Below are positions 1 to 6,984 of a stretch of 7,525 nt of DNA, one piece after another. The notes under the pieces were generated by a model, which was given only the letters and a program-made list of their open reading frames with translations, did not search any database and was not told the origin of the DNA. Each line of letters opens with the position of its first letter. Positions within the stretch are counted from its first letter, which is position 1. The position numbers were made by a program, and so were the translations under genes. Origin of the DNA: Sedimenticola sp. (lineage in GTDB: Bacteria; Pseudomonadota; Gammaproteobacteria; Chromatiales; Chromatiaceae); assembly GCA_026197195.1 (NCBI GenBank), contig JAPHUG010000002.1:1-7525 (forward strand), in the 5' to 3' direction.

Positions 1-2
1 GT

Positions 3-710
3 GAGTTACTGGGGAGAATACATGCAGGGTTTCGACGCACCCTGAGCAAAGGCGCCCTGCTGGCAGACCCGGACATGCTGGCATTGCACCATCGACTACT
101 TTCGGTGAATCCGAAACAGTTGATCAATAAACCGATAGAGGAGACGCGATTTGTTGTTGTAGATACAGAGACCACCGGTCTACAGGCCTATGCAGGTGAT
201 GAGATCTGTTCAATTTCGCTGCTTGAAATGCAGGGATTGGAGTTAACGGGAAGAGAATTCAACACACTGATCTATCCGGGAAGGGATATTCCAGCCGCCT
301 CAACCCGTATTCATCACCTCAGAGATGAAGATGTGAGGGATGCACCGCTGATTGAAGAGGTGATGCAGGAGATAGCGGATTTTATTGGTGAGAGTGTTCT
401 GATTGGACATCACATTGGTTTTGATATCCGTTTTATCAACAAAATCCTGCAGAAAGAGCTGCTTTGCCATCTGAAACATCCGTGGCTGGATACCATGTTA
501 CTCTATCTCGTCCACACCGGACGGGTTGGACACTATACATTGGAGGAGGTTGCCGATTACACTCAAGTGGTGATTGAGGGGCGACACACCGCACGAGGCG
601 ACGCGATGATCACGGCAGAGGTCTTTAAGCGGCTGGCAAGCGTACTGGTAGAATACAACAACCCGGTGAATCGACTGGTAAAAAGGCAATACGAATTAGG
701 ACACTTTTAA
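3..710 (+). CDS. DnaQ-like DEDDh 3'-5' exonuclease, 5' end probably outside the window
   Basis: This is a 3'-5' exonuclease of the DNA polymerase III epsilon (DnaQ) superfamily, expected to remove nucleotides from DNA or RNA 3' ends with two metal ions in the cytoplasm. Counting from the ATG at 75, all five DEDDh residues are visible: D30 and E32 in VVVDTETTG, D117 in GHHIGFD, and H171 and D176 in GRHTARGDA. The frame is open without a stop from 75 back to base 3, and those 24 extra residues (GRIHAGFRRTLSKGAL and flanks) resemble the basic N-terminus of exonucleases encoded beside CBS/DUF294 proteins. No Shine-Dalgarno sequence precedes ATG 75. I therefore treat the gene as 5'-partial; ATG 75 (211 residues) is the fallback start. 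The domain fills almost the whole protein, with no polymerase or UvrC/GIY-YIG part. The stop is 99 bp before acs. The family assignment is firm, but the specific substrate is unknown. Confidence 0.88.
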   Translation, partial: ELLGRIHAGFRRTLSKGALLADPDMLALHHRLLSVNPKQLINKPIEETRFVVVDTETTGLQAYAGDEICSISLLEMQGLELTGREFNTLIYPGRDIPAASTRIHHLRDEDVRDAPLIEEVMQEIADFIGESVLIGHHIGFDIRFINKILQKELLCHLKHPWLDTMLLYLVHTGRVGHYTLEEVADYTQVVIEGRHTARGDAMITAEVFKRLASVLVEYNNPVNRLVKRQYELGHF

Positions 711-764
711 AACGGTCCAGGGAAACGAAAATAAAGTTTAGATTGATTTAATTTGAGAGAAACC

Positions 765-780
765 GACCAAGCCATTGGTC
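765..780. repeat. perfect inverted repeat in the acs leader
   Basis: GACCAA (765-770) and TTGGTC (775-780) are perfect 6-bp inverted arms around the 4-base loop GCCA. The repeat ends 29 bases before the acs ATG and 16 bases before its ribosome binding site. It could be a dimeric regulator's operator or a small hairpin in the acs 5' untranslated region. No U-tract follows, so it is not a terminator. The dyad is read directly; any regulatory role is inference. Confidence 0.45.
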
Positions 781-796
781 CACGTATATTAAAGAA

Positions 797-803
797 AAGG
801 AGA
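797..803 (+). promoter_or_regulatory. ribosome binding site of acs
   Basis: AAGGAGA lies with its GGAG core (799-802) 7 bases before ATG 810. It is the strongest Shine-Dalgarno sequence in the window. It decides the start in favour of ATG 810 over an in-frame TTG at 753 that would add 19 residues unlike the Acs N-terminus. Confidence 0.85.
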
Positions 804-809
804 CATGCT

Positions 810-2750
810 ATGTCCGAAGAGAAAATCTATCCGGTTAGTGCTGATACAGCGGCTCAAGCCCATATTGATGCTGCAAAATACAAAGCGATGTACCAGCGCT
901 CGGTGGAAGACCCGGATGGCTTCTGGGGTGACGCTGCAGAAGAGTTTCTCACCTGGTCCAAAAAATGGGACAAAGTGAGTGACTGGGATTTTAATGACGC
1001 CAACATCAAATGGTTTCAGGGCGGCAAGCTGAATGTCTCCTACAACTGCCTTGACCGACACCTGGAAACCCGCGGTGACCAGACCGCACTGATCTGGGAA
1101 AGCGACAACCCCAACGAAGATAAAAGCATCACCTATCGCGAACTGCACAAAGAGGTCTGTAAATTCGCCAACGTCCTGAAATCACGGGGTGTTAAAAAGG
1201 GTGATCGTGTCTGTATCTACATGCCGATGATCCTGGAAGCCTCTGTGGCCATGCTGGCCTGTACCCGTATCGGCGCGGTCCACTCTATCGTCTTCGGCGG
1301 CTTCTCACCCGACGCCCTCTCCAGCCGTATCCTGGACTCAGATTGCCAGACGCTGATCACCGCTGACGAATCGGTCCGTGGCGGCAAGAATGTCCCACTC
1401 AAGGCAAACGCCGATATCGCACTGGAAGATTGTCCCAATGTGAGTACCTGTGTTGTTATCAAGCGTACCGGCGGTGATGTGGCCTGGAAAGAGGGTCGTG
1501 ATATCTATTACCACGATGCGATGGCCGATGCTTCAGAAGAGTGCGCCCCGGAAGAGATGGATGCAGAAGATCCCCTGTTCATCCTCTACACCTCCGGCTC
1601 CACGGGCCAACCCAAGGGCGTATTGCACACCACAGGTGGTTATCTGCTCTATGCAGCCATGACCCACAAATACACCTTCGACTATAAAGAGGGTGAGGTC
1701 TACTGGTGTACCGCCGACGTGGGCTGGGTGACCGGCCATACCTATATCGTCTATGGCCCGCTGGCCAATGGTGCGATCAGCCTGATGTTTGAAGGCATTC
1801 CCACCTATCCAGACGCAGGCCGTTTCTGGGCCGTCTGTGAAAAACACAAGGTCAATACCTTCTATACCGCGCCTACGGCCATTCGTGCCCTGATGCGTGT
1901 GGGTGATGAGCCTGTCAAAAAGCATGACCTTTCAACCTTGAGACTGCTCGGTTCCGTAGGTGAGCCCATCAACCCTGAGGCCTGGGAGTGGTACTACCGC
2001 GTGGTAGGTGGTGCACGTTGCCCCATCGTTGATACCTGGTGGCAGACCGAAACCGGTGGTCACCTGATCACCCCTCTGCCCGGCGCAACTGACCTGAAGC
2101 CCGGCTCGGCCTCAATGCCTTTCTTTGGCGTGGTACCAGAAATTGTCGATGCCTCAACTGGCGAGGTACTGGAAGGTGAATGCGAAGGTGCATTGATTAT
2201 GACGCGCCCCTGGCCCGGCATGATGCGCTCGGTCTACGGTGATCATGAGCGTTTCAAATCCACCTACTTCTCACAGTATCCCGGTAGCTATTTCACTGGT
2301 GATGGCGCACGTCGCGACAAGGATGGCTACTACTGGATTACCGGCCGTATTGATGACGTACTCAATGTTTCCGGACATCGTCTGGGTACTGCCGAGATTG
2401 AATCAGCGCTGGTACTGCACGACAAGGTTGCCGAGGCGGCTGTTGTGGGCTATCCGCATGAGATCACCGGCCAGGGCATCTACGCCTATGTCACGCCTAT
2501 GGCGGGTGTAGAGCCAACCGATGAACTCAAGGCTGAACTGGTCAAGCTGGTACGTAACGAGATTGGCCCCATCGCCAAGATCAATCTGATCCAGTGGGCA
2601 CCTGGCCTGCCCAAGACCCGCTCAGGCAAGATCATGCGACGTATCTTGCGGAAAGTCGCCTGTAACGAGATCGACACACTGGGTGACACCTCCACACTGG
2701 CTGATCCAGGCGTGGTGGATGATCTGATCGAGAACCGCGCAAATAAATAA
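810..2750 (+). CDS. acs: AMP-forming acetyl-CoA synthetase (acetate--CoA ligase)
   Basis: Acs activates acetate with ATP to acetyl-AMP and then forms acetyl-CoA, feeding acetate into central metabolism from the cytoplasm. The 646-residue length is typical of the family. The N-terminal Acs region ([17 protein letters not shown], about 24-40) leads into the adenylating domain. The phosphate-binding loop [11 protein letters not shown] is at 260-270. The acetate pocket residues V307, T308, V383 and W411 correspond to V310, T311, V386 and W414 of the Salmonella enzyme; the tryptophan is what restricts the pocket to short acyl chains. D498, R513 and R524 line the nucleotide site, and D515 is at the hinge. 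The C-terminal [11 protein letters not shown] carries K607, equivalent to the lysine that Pat-type acetyltransferases modify to switch the enzyme off. The gene follows an exonuclease, as in known acetate clusters, but no acetate permease gene follows it. A strong terminator ends the unit. Nothing appears broken. Confidence 0.98.
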   Translation: MSEEKIYPVSADTAAQAHIDAAKYKAMYQRSVEDPDGFWGDAAEEFLTWSKKWDKVSDWDFNDANIKWFQGGKLNVSYNCLDRHLETRGDQTALIWESDNPNEDKSITYRELHKEVCKFANVLKSRGVKKGDRVCIYMPMILEASVAMLACTRIGAVHSIVFGGFSPDALSSRILDSDCQTLITADESVRGGKNVPLKANADIALEDCPNVSTCVVIKRTGGDVAWKEGRDIYYHDAMADASEECAPEEMDAEDPLFILYTSGSTGQPKGVLHTTGGYLLYAAMTHKYTFDYKEGEVYWCTADVGWVTGHTYIVYGPLANGAISLMFEGIPTYPDAGRFWAVCEKHKVNTFYTAPTAIRALMRVGDEPVKKHDLSTLRLLGSVGEPINPEAWEWYYRVVGGARCPIVDTWWQTETGGHLITPLPGATDLKPGSASMPFFGVVPEIVDASTGEVLEGECEGALIMTRPWPGMMRSVYGDHERFKSTYFSQYPGSYFTGDGARRDKDGYYWITGRIDDVLNVSGHRLGTAEIESALVLHDKVAEAAVVGYPHEITGQGIYAYVTPMAGVEPTDELKAELVKLVRNEIGPIAKINLIQWAPGLPKTRSGKIMRRILRKVACNEIDTLGDTSTLADPGVVDDLIENRANK

Positions 2751-2776
2751 GCACGGTTCTTTATAAGGATCAATAG

Positions 2777-2808
2777 AGGCAACCCTGTTCGCGGGGTTGC
2801 CTTTTTTA
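2777..2808 (+). terminator. Rho-independent terminator after acs
   Basis: GGCAACCC (2778-2785) pairs perfectly with GGGTTGCC (2794-2801). The stem extends inward by a T-G wobble and a G-C pair to a TTCG loop (2788-2791), and outward by A2777-T2802. Six T residues follow (2802-2807). It begins 27 bases after the acs stop codon and should separate acs from the lipid enzyme gene. Confidence 0.92.
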
Positions 2809-2844
2809 TTGGGCACAACCGCCTAAATTCAAAAGGGAGAAAAC

Positions 2845-2870
2845 TTATAGGGATACCTCGGGTCCTATAA
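2845..2870. repeat. imperfect hairpin/dyad between acs and the lipid enzyme gene
   Basis: TTATAGG (2845-2851) and CCTATAA (2864-2870) are perfect 7-bp inverted arms. Inside them, after a three-base bulge (2852-2854), ACC (2855-2857) pairs with GGT (2861-2863) around a TCG loop. No T-tract follows, so it is not an ordinary terminator. It lies upstream of the candidate promoter at 2907-2936 and could be an operator or an RNA hairpin. Function is unknown. Confidence 0.4.
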
Positions 2871-2906
2871 ACTGTTGCAGACACTTTAAGCGTCAAGGCC
2901 TATACT

Positions 2907-2936
2907 TTGATTAGTGATGCTCTAACAGAATAATAC
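2907..2936 (+). promoter_or_regulatory. candidate sigma70 promoter for the acyltransferase-hydrolase gene
   Basis: TTGATT (2907-2912) and TAATAC (2931-2936) are separated by 18 bases and lie about 40 bases before the TTG start. Both hexamers are imperfect. A rival -10-like TATACT at 2901-2906 has TTGCAG at 2875-2880 upstream, but the 20-base spacing is too long. The terminator upstream makes a separate promoter necessary somewhere in this gap; its exact position is a guess. Confidence 0.3.
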
Positions 2937-2950
2937 GCAGATCTAACAGA
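2921..2950. repeat. 9-bp direct repeat TCTAACAGA, two copies
   Basis: TCTAACAGA occurs at 2921-2929 and again at 2942-2950, 21 bp apart start to start, which is two turns of the DNA helix. One copy lies within the spacer of the candidate promoter and the other near the expected transcription start. This is the geometry of a repressor site, but no regulator is known and the repeat is short. Confidence 0.4.
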
Positions 2951-2961
2951 TTTTTTATTTC

Positions 2962-2967
2962 AGGGGG
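2962..2967 (+). promoter_or_regulatory. ribosome binding site supporting a TTG start
   Basis: AGGGGG is placed 7 bases before TTG 2975. No ATG or GTG occurs in frame between the upstream in-frame stop (TGA 2915-2917) and this point, so this site fixes the start at TTG 2975. Confidence 0.55.
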
Positions 2968-2974
2968 CTCCGGT

Positions 2975-5314
2975 TTGACCGATCGGCAGGACGAAGTAAA
3001 GATTAACATTTCCACCTATGAGTGGTCGGTGCGTCTCTTCTCCACACTCAAGAGACTGTTGAGTGTCAATATCAAGATGCACCATGACAAGGGACAAGTC
3101 GCTCAGGGCGAAATTTTCCTGTTCAATCACTTTGCCCGCTTCGAAACATTCATTCCTCAATACCTTATTTATCAGGAGTCTGGAGCCTTTTGTCGCTCGG
3201 TTGCCGCCAGCGAATTCTTTGGGGATGATGACGCACTCACCAACTACCTACTTAGTGTCGGAGCCGTTCCTCATAATCATCCACGCTTGATAGCCTATCT
3301 GGCAGAGGAGATATTACGGGGTCGCAAGGTGATTATCTTCCCAGAGGGTGGCATGGTGAAAGACCGCCGCTCCCAAGACAGAAGAGGTCGATACAGCATC
3401 TATTCCCGCACTGCTCTTGAGCGCAGAAAACATCACACGGGCGCCGCTGTACTGTCGCTGGCGGTTGACCTGCTCAAGCAATCGATCCAACTCGCCTTTG
3501 AGCAGAATGATCAATGCCAGATCGATCACTGGATGAGCAAGCTGGAATTTGACAACACTGAGCTATTACAAAAAGCCGCCAACCGTCCCTCCACCATTGT
3601 ACCGGCCAACATTACCTTCTATCCAATGCGGGTCAGTGACAACCTGTTACACAGTGGCTTTGAGCTGATGAACAGAGGGATCAGCCGAAGGCTTTCTGAG
3701 GAGCTGCTGATTGAGGGCAACATCCTGCTGAAGAATACCGACATGGATATCCATCTGGGCGATATTCTCGATAGTAACGATTACTGGAGTTGGTGGGTTA
3801 AACCTATTGTGAAACAGTTGGCCCCAGAGATGAAATCACTGGATGAGCTACTGCAACATGAGACACCGCATCCCAGCCTCAAACACCGGCTACTGACCAG
3901 CCGCCTGCGCCAGAATGCGTTGCGTCTGCGCAATGATTACATGCAAGCGATCTACAGTGAGGTGACGATTAACCTGAGTCATCTTGCCTCGCTAATCATC
4001 TATCAATTGTTGGAGAAGAATCAGACAGCGGTCAACACCGAGCTGTTTCATCGCACCCTTTATCTGGCCGTTAAATCCGTACAGAAGATACCCAACGTCA
4101 ATCTGCACCGGAGCCTACGGGATGCCGGTTGTTATGGTGAGCTGACCATTGGCCTCTGTGCTGGACTCGATCAGTTCTTTTTAACCGCGGCCCAGCTTGA
4201 GCTGATCGAACATGAAGGGGATCGTTATCTGTTCATGCCCAAGCTGTGCCAGGATCATGAATTCGACCAGATCCGCCTGGAAAACATGATTGAAGTCTAC
4301 GCCAATGAGGCACGTCCAGTAGCGGGACTGACACAACTGATCAGTCACGCTATCAGTCAAGCAAAATTGCTCACTCCCAGGCAGATGGCCAGCCATCTTT
4401 TTGATGATGAGCTTCAAGCCTACCACTGGGACAAAGCCCTGTTCTCCAAACCCAGACATCAGGAGATTAATGACAAAGAGACCGCCACACAAAGTGGTGA
4501 GCCGTTCCTTGTTTTGCCTGAAAAGCCCCATCCACTGGGCATTGTATTGGTTCACGGTTTTCTTGCCTCACCTGCCGAGGTCCACGGCTTTGCTGAGAAG
4601 CTGGGCCACCTCGGCTTTGCGGTTATCGCCCCCCGCTTGAAAGGTCATGGAACCTCACCCTGGGATCTGCGGGAACGCAGCTGGAAAGATTGGCTTTCAT
4701 CTGTTCAGCGTGCCTATCGCATCATGCAAGGGTATTGTGACGATATCTGCCTGGTAGGCTTTTCCACAGGCGGCGCACTCTCCCTACTGGCAGCCGCCGA
4801 ACAACCAGATGGACTGGCCGGTGTCATTTCCATATCCACTCCGATTAAATTTCAGAATAAGAACATGATGTTCGTACCGCTGGTACATCATGCAAATAAA
4901 CTCATGCGCTGGCTGCCCTCTTATGAAGGGATCATGCCCTTCCGTCCCAATAACACGGAACACCCGGATATCAACTACAGCACCATGCCACTGCATTCAC
5001 TGTTCGAGCTGCGTCTGATGGTTAACCAACTGACCAAACGATTACAGGATATCCACTGCCCGGCCCTGTTGCTTCAAGGCGATCAAGACCCGGTGGTGGT
5101 ACCTGACAGTGTCAATCGGGTCTTTGACAAGATCAGTAGTAGAGAAAAAATCATTGAGATGATCCAGACCAACCGTCACGGCATCCTGAATGAAAATATT
5201 GGCAACACACAAGGGATTATCATCCAGTACCTTAAAGGCCTGAATTCACGCTTTATCCGTACAGACATACCCCAGGAAAGCAATGAGCTGCTTGAGCAGA
5301 AACAGGTGGTTTGA
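2975..5314 (+). CDS. two-part lipid enzyme: glycerolipid acyltransferase-like domain fused to an alpha/beta hydrolase
   Basis: The 779-residue protein joins two enzyme domains. Residues about 40-165 are a PlsC/PlsB-type acyltransferase domain: NHFARFE (51-57) is an HX4E form of the HX4D catalytic motif, and IFPEGG (121-126) is the substrate-binding FPEG motif. Residues about 325-455 are helical and recall the C-terminal region of glycerol-3-phosphate acyltransferases, including VYANEARPV (441-449). After a linker, residues about 518-755 form an alpha/beta hydrolase of the carboxylesterase/monoacylglycerol-lipase type: the oxyanion motif HGF (527-529), nucleophile S597 in GFSTGG, D705 in GDQDP and H735 in NRHG make an intact triad. 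I see no signal peptide or clear membrane span, so a cytoplasmic, membrane-associated protein is likely. I infer a role in acyl transfer and deacylation during lipid remodelling or storage; substrates are unknown. It starts with TTG and is isolated by the acs terminator. The next gene is 78 bp downstream and might be cotranscribed. Both domain calls are solid; the GPAT-like reading of the middle is tentative. Confidence 0.85.
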   Translation: MTDRQDEVKINISTYEWSVRLFSTLKRLLSVNIKMHHDKGQVAQGEIFLFNHFARFETFIPQYLIYQESGAFCRSVAASEFFGDDDALTNYLLSVGAVPHNHPRLIAYLAEEILRGRKVIIFPEGGMVKDRRSQDRRGRYSIYSRTALERRKHHTGAAVLSLAVDLLKQSIQLAFEQNDQCQIDHWMSKLEFDNTELLQKAANRPSTIVPANITFYPMRVSDNLLHSGFELMNRGISRRLSEELLIEGNILLKNTDMDIHLGDILDSNDYWSWWVKPIVKQLAPEMKSLDELLQHETPHPSLKHRLLTSRLRQNALRLRNDYMQAIYSEVTINLSHLASLIIYQLLEKNQTAVNTELFHRTLYLAVKSVQKIPNVNLHRSLRDAGCYGELTIGLCAGLDQFFLTAAQLELIEHEGDRYLFMPKLCQDHEFDQIRLENMIEVYANEARPVAGLTQLISHAISQAKLLTPRQMASHLFDDELQAYHWDKALFSKPRHQEINDKETATQSGEPFLVLPEKPHPLGIVLVHGFLASPAEVHGFAEKLGHLGFAVIAPRLKGHGTSPWDLRERSWKDWLSSVQRAYRIMQGYCDDICLVGFSTGGALSLLAAAEQPDGLAGVISISTPIKFQNKNMMFVPLVHHANKLMRWLPSYEGIMPFRPNNTEHPDINYSTMPLHSLFELRLMVNQLTKRLQDIHCPALLLQGDQDPVVVPDSVNRVFDKISSREKIIEMIQTNRHGILNENIGNTQGIIIQYLKGLNSRFIRTDIPQESNELLEQKQVV

Positions 5315-5382
5315 GGTAACATAGCTCTATCAATAATCGCATCTGATGTACCGTCGGATCGAGTGTGCAACTTTAAATAATC

Positions 5383-5390
5383 AAAGAGGA
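5383..5390 (+). promoter_or_regulatory. purine-rich ribosome binding site of the NYN gene
   Basis: AAAGAGGA ends only 2 bases before TTG 5393, which is closer than usual. A CTG at 5399, in frame and 8 bases away, has better spacing but is a rarer start. Both would give a protein starting Met-Asn (MNLNTL or MNTL), so the product changes by two residues only. Confidence 0.45.
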
Positions 5391-5392
5391 AA

Positions 5393-6223
5393 TTGAATCT
5401 GAACACACTAAAGGTCGGTGTCTTTGTGGACGCCGAAAACATCAAGTTTAACGGTGGCTATCAATTGCGCTATGACGTTTTAAGGCGCTTTGCTGCTCGC
5501 GATGGTGGCACCCTGCTAAGACTGAATACCTACCTCGCTTTTGACCAGGAACGGGCCAAGAAAGATTCAGAGTACGCCAAAAAGTCATACATCTATCAAC
5601 AGATGGTGCGTGACTACGGCTGGAAAATCATTGTCAAACACGTCAAGCGTTATGTTGATGATGAAGGCAACGTCACCACCAAGGCGAATGCTGATCTGGA
5701 TCTGGCCGTTGATGCCATGCTGCAGGTAGAGAATCTTGATTTGATCCTGCTGGTTACTGGTGATGGCGATTTTCTGCAAGTGGTTACGGCGTTACAAAAC
5801 CGAGGCTGCCGGGTTGAACTGCTTGGCTTCGACAATGTCTCCAAACAGCTGCAACGCCAGGCTGATGCCTTTTATCGCGGCTACCTGATACCCGACCTGC
5901 TCCCGTTCCCCTACGAACCTCGTAATGAGTGGGGCAAAGTAGGATCCTGTGTGCGGGGCGTCTGCTCCAAATGGTTTCCTGATAAAGGCTATGGTTTTCT
6001 GCGCTTCATACGGGAGGTCTCACCCAACCTCTGGATCACCGATCCAAGAGAATCGGAATCACCCTATGAAAGCGTCTTCTGCCATATCAACGAACTGGCA
6101 GATGGCGTGACACCTGAATTACTACAAAACAGGGAAACCATCATTGAGTTTTATCTGAAAGAGAGTGATGTGGATGAGGGCCTGATTGCCACCAACGTCC
6201 GGCTGGTCTATGACCCCTCCTGA
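5393..6223 (+). CDS. NYN-domain (LabA-like PIN-fold) protein with C-terminal cold-shock-like domain
   Basis: This 276-residue protein combines an N-terminal NYN domain, a PIN-like metal-dependent RNase fold, with a C-terminal nucleic-acid-binding domain. Acidic residues expected in the NYN site are present: D13 in VFVDAENI, D101, D103 and D107 in NADLDLAVDA, and D124 and D126 in VTGDGDF. After a proline-rich linker (about 167-182), residues about 186-235 match a cold-shock domain: KWF (193-195), the RNP1-like KGYGFL (198-203) and the RNP2-like VFCH (228-231). The two RNP motifs are about 16 residues farther apart than in CspA. I infer RNA binding and probably RNA cleavage or processing in the cytoplasm; the target is unknown. 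The start is TTG 5393, since the NYN strand begins at residue 8 and no ATG is available. It may be cotranscribed with the lipid enzyme gene 78 bp upstream. It converges on the Nudix gene with 12 bp between stop codons and no obvious terminator. Confidence 0.88.
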   Translation: MNLNTLKVGVFVDAENIKFNGGYQLRYDVLRRFAARDGGTLLRLNTYLAFDQERAKKDSEYAKKSYIYQQMVRDYGWKIIVKHVKRYVDDEGNVTTKANADLDLAVDAMLQVENLDLILLVTGDGDFLQVVTALQNRGCRVELLGFDNVSKQLQRQADAFYRGYLIPDLLPFPYEPRNEWGKVGSCVRGVCSKWFPDKGYGFLRFIREVSPNLWITDPRESESPYESVFCHINELADGVTPELLQNRETIIEFYLKESDVDEGLIATNVRLVYDPS

Positions 6224-6235
6224 GCCCCGGAAAGC

Positions 6236-6811
6236 CTACTCCTCGTGCAGCAGGGTGCGATAGCGTCGTGCTGCACCGGGTAATCTTTCTATGACCCCGG
6301 AACGCAAGCGAAAGTCATTCTGACGCTGATCTTCAAAATAGAATTTGAGTGTCTCGGCCACCACCTGGAAGGCCAACTCATCCCAGGGAATTTCAGCCTC
6401 CGCAAACAGCTTCACCTCAAGGCTCTCTTCCCCCGGTCCGAAATCCAGATCTTCCAGAGGCCCACGAAACAACATGTAGATCTGATCAATGTGGGGCAGA
6501 CTGAACAAGGTGTAGAGGGGGCCTACTGACACCCTGGCATTGGCCTCCTCCAAGGTCTCTCGCAGTGCTCCCTGTTGCGTTGATTCACCATTCTCAAGAA
6601 AACCGGCCGGTAACGTCCAGTAGCCTCTGCGTGGTTCTATCGCCCGCCGACAGAGCAGCACCTTGCCTTGCCACTCAGGTATACAGCCCGTCACCACATT
6701 GGGGTTCTGATAATGAATAATCCCACACTCGATACAGACATGTCGCGGACGGTTATCACCCTGCGGTACCTTTATCTCTACCGAACTACCGCACTGACTG
6801 CAAAATTTCAT
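6236..6811 (-). CDS. zinc-ribbon Nudix hydrolase, probable ADP-ribose/FAD-type pyrophosphatase
   Basis: Nudix enzymes cleave nucleoside diphosphates linked to another group. From ATG 6811 the protein has 191 residues. It opens with a zinc ribbon, C4-x2-C7 and C26-x2-C29 (MKFCSQCG and CIECG). The Nudix box runs from G70 to about residue 92, with E76, R84, E85, E88 and E89 all in place, so it should bind Mg2+ and be active. The zinc ribbon, YQNP, LLCRRAIEP and the later PGEESLEVKLF resemble, from memory, plant chloroplast NUDX23, which hydrolyses FAD and ADP-ribose, so a similar substrate is plausible but unproven. The start is uncertain. ATG 6811 fits the family but lacks a Shine-Dalgarno sequence. 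ATG 6823 and 6865 and GTG 6877 are in frame, and GTG 6877 has GGGGTGG 7 bases before it, but those extra residues look non-conserved. It is divergent from sixA and convergent with the NYN gene. Confidence 0.9.
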   Translation of the reverse strand: MKFCSQCGSSVEIKVPQGDNRPRHVCIECGIIHYQNPNVVTGCIPEWQGKVLLCRRAIEPRRGYWTLPAGFLENGESTQQGALRETLEEANARVSVGPLYTLFSLPHIDQIYMLFRGPLEDLDFGPGEESLEVKLFAEAEIPWDELAFQVVAETLKFYFEDQRQNDFRLRSGVIERLPGAARRYRTLLHEE

Positions 6812-6982
6812 AGCAGGACCCATGATCACAAGCACATCATAATAAGAACAGAATACGCGGCTCATCCGTTCAATCACTCATTATCCACCCCAACAAACGG
6901 GTGCCATGAACAAGCAAACCGGTGTAATCTTGTATTCTAACGTATATTTTCGGTTCAATCGGATTTGCCAGAATAATTAATT
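6812..6982. other. divergent intergenic region between the Nudix gene and sixA
   Basis: These 171 bases must hold promoters for both divergent genes, although the left part (to 6877) could be coding if the Nudix gene starts at its GTG. The stretch from about 6925 to 6982 is AT-rich. It contains TATATT (6943-6948) and AATAAT (6972-6977) as -10-like hexamers for sixA, but neither has a good -35 partner. On the minus strand TTGAAC is followed 18 bases later by TACAAG, also weak. I see no convincing promoter assignment and no terminator. Confidence 0.4.
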
Positions 6983-6984
6983 AT
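6973..6984. repeat. 12-bp perfect palindrome overlapping the sixA start
   Basis: ATAATTAATTAT reads the same on both strands and covers the first two bases of the sixA ATG. It sits where a Shine-Dalgarno sequence would normally be. It could be an operator or simply an AT-rich coincidence. Confidence 0.35.

Noticed and set aside
1..45. Open stretch in the first frame ending in TGA at 43-45, possibly the tail of an upstream gene
   Set aside because: Only 14 residues are visible and they match nothing I recognise; the overlapping exonuclease frame explains the same bases better.
753..809. TTG-started N-terminal extension of acs
   Set aside because: It has no ribosome binding site and adds 19 residues unlike the family; ATG 810 has a strong site.
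789..1925. Long open frames on the minus strand inside acs
   Set aside because: They lie opposite a strongly conserved gene, have no recognisable motifs, and are shadows of its codon usage.
2486..2896. Minus-strand open frames spanning the 3' end of acs and the terminator
   Set aside because: They run through the terminator hairpin, show no family features, and have no plausible ribosome binding site.
5315..5392. Possible separate promoter for the NYN gene (TTGAGG at 5311-5316 with TAATCG at 5334-5339)
   Set aside because: The -10 match is poor and the gap is short enough for cotranscription; I cannot support it.
6224..6235. Bidirectional terminator between the convergent NYN and Nudix genes
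   Set aside because: The 12-base gap and flanks show no convincing stem with T-tracts.
6668..6940. Plus-strand open frame opposite the Nudix gene start
   Set aside because: It is antisense to the zinc-ribbon coding region and has no recognisable domain.
6916..6955. AACCG ... CGGTT inverted pair between the Nudix gene and sixA
   Set aside because: The arms are only 5 bp and 29 bases apart, easily due to chance.
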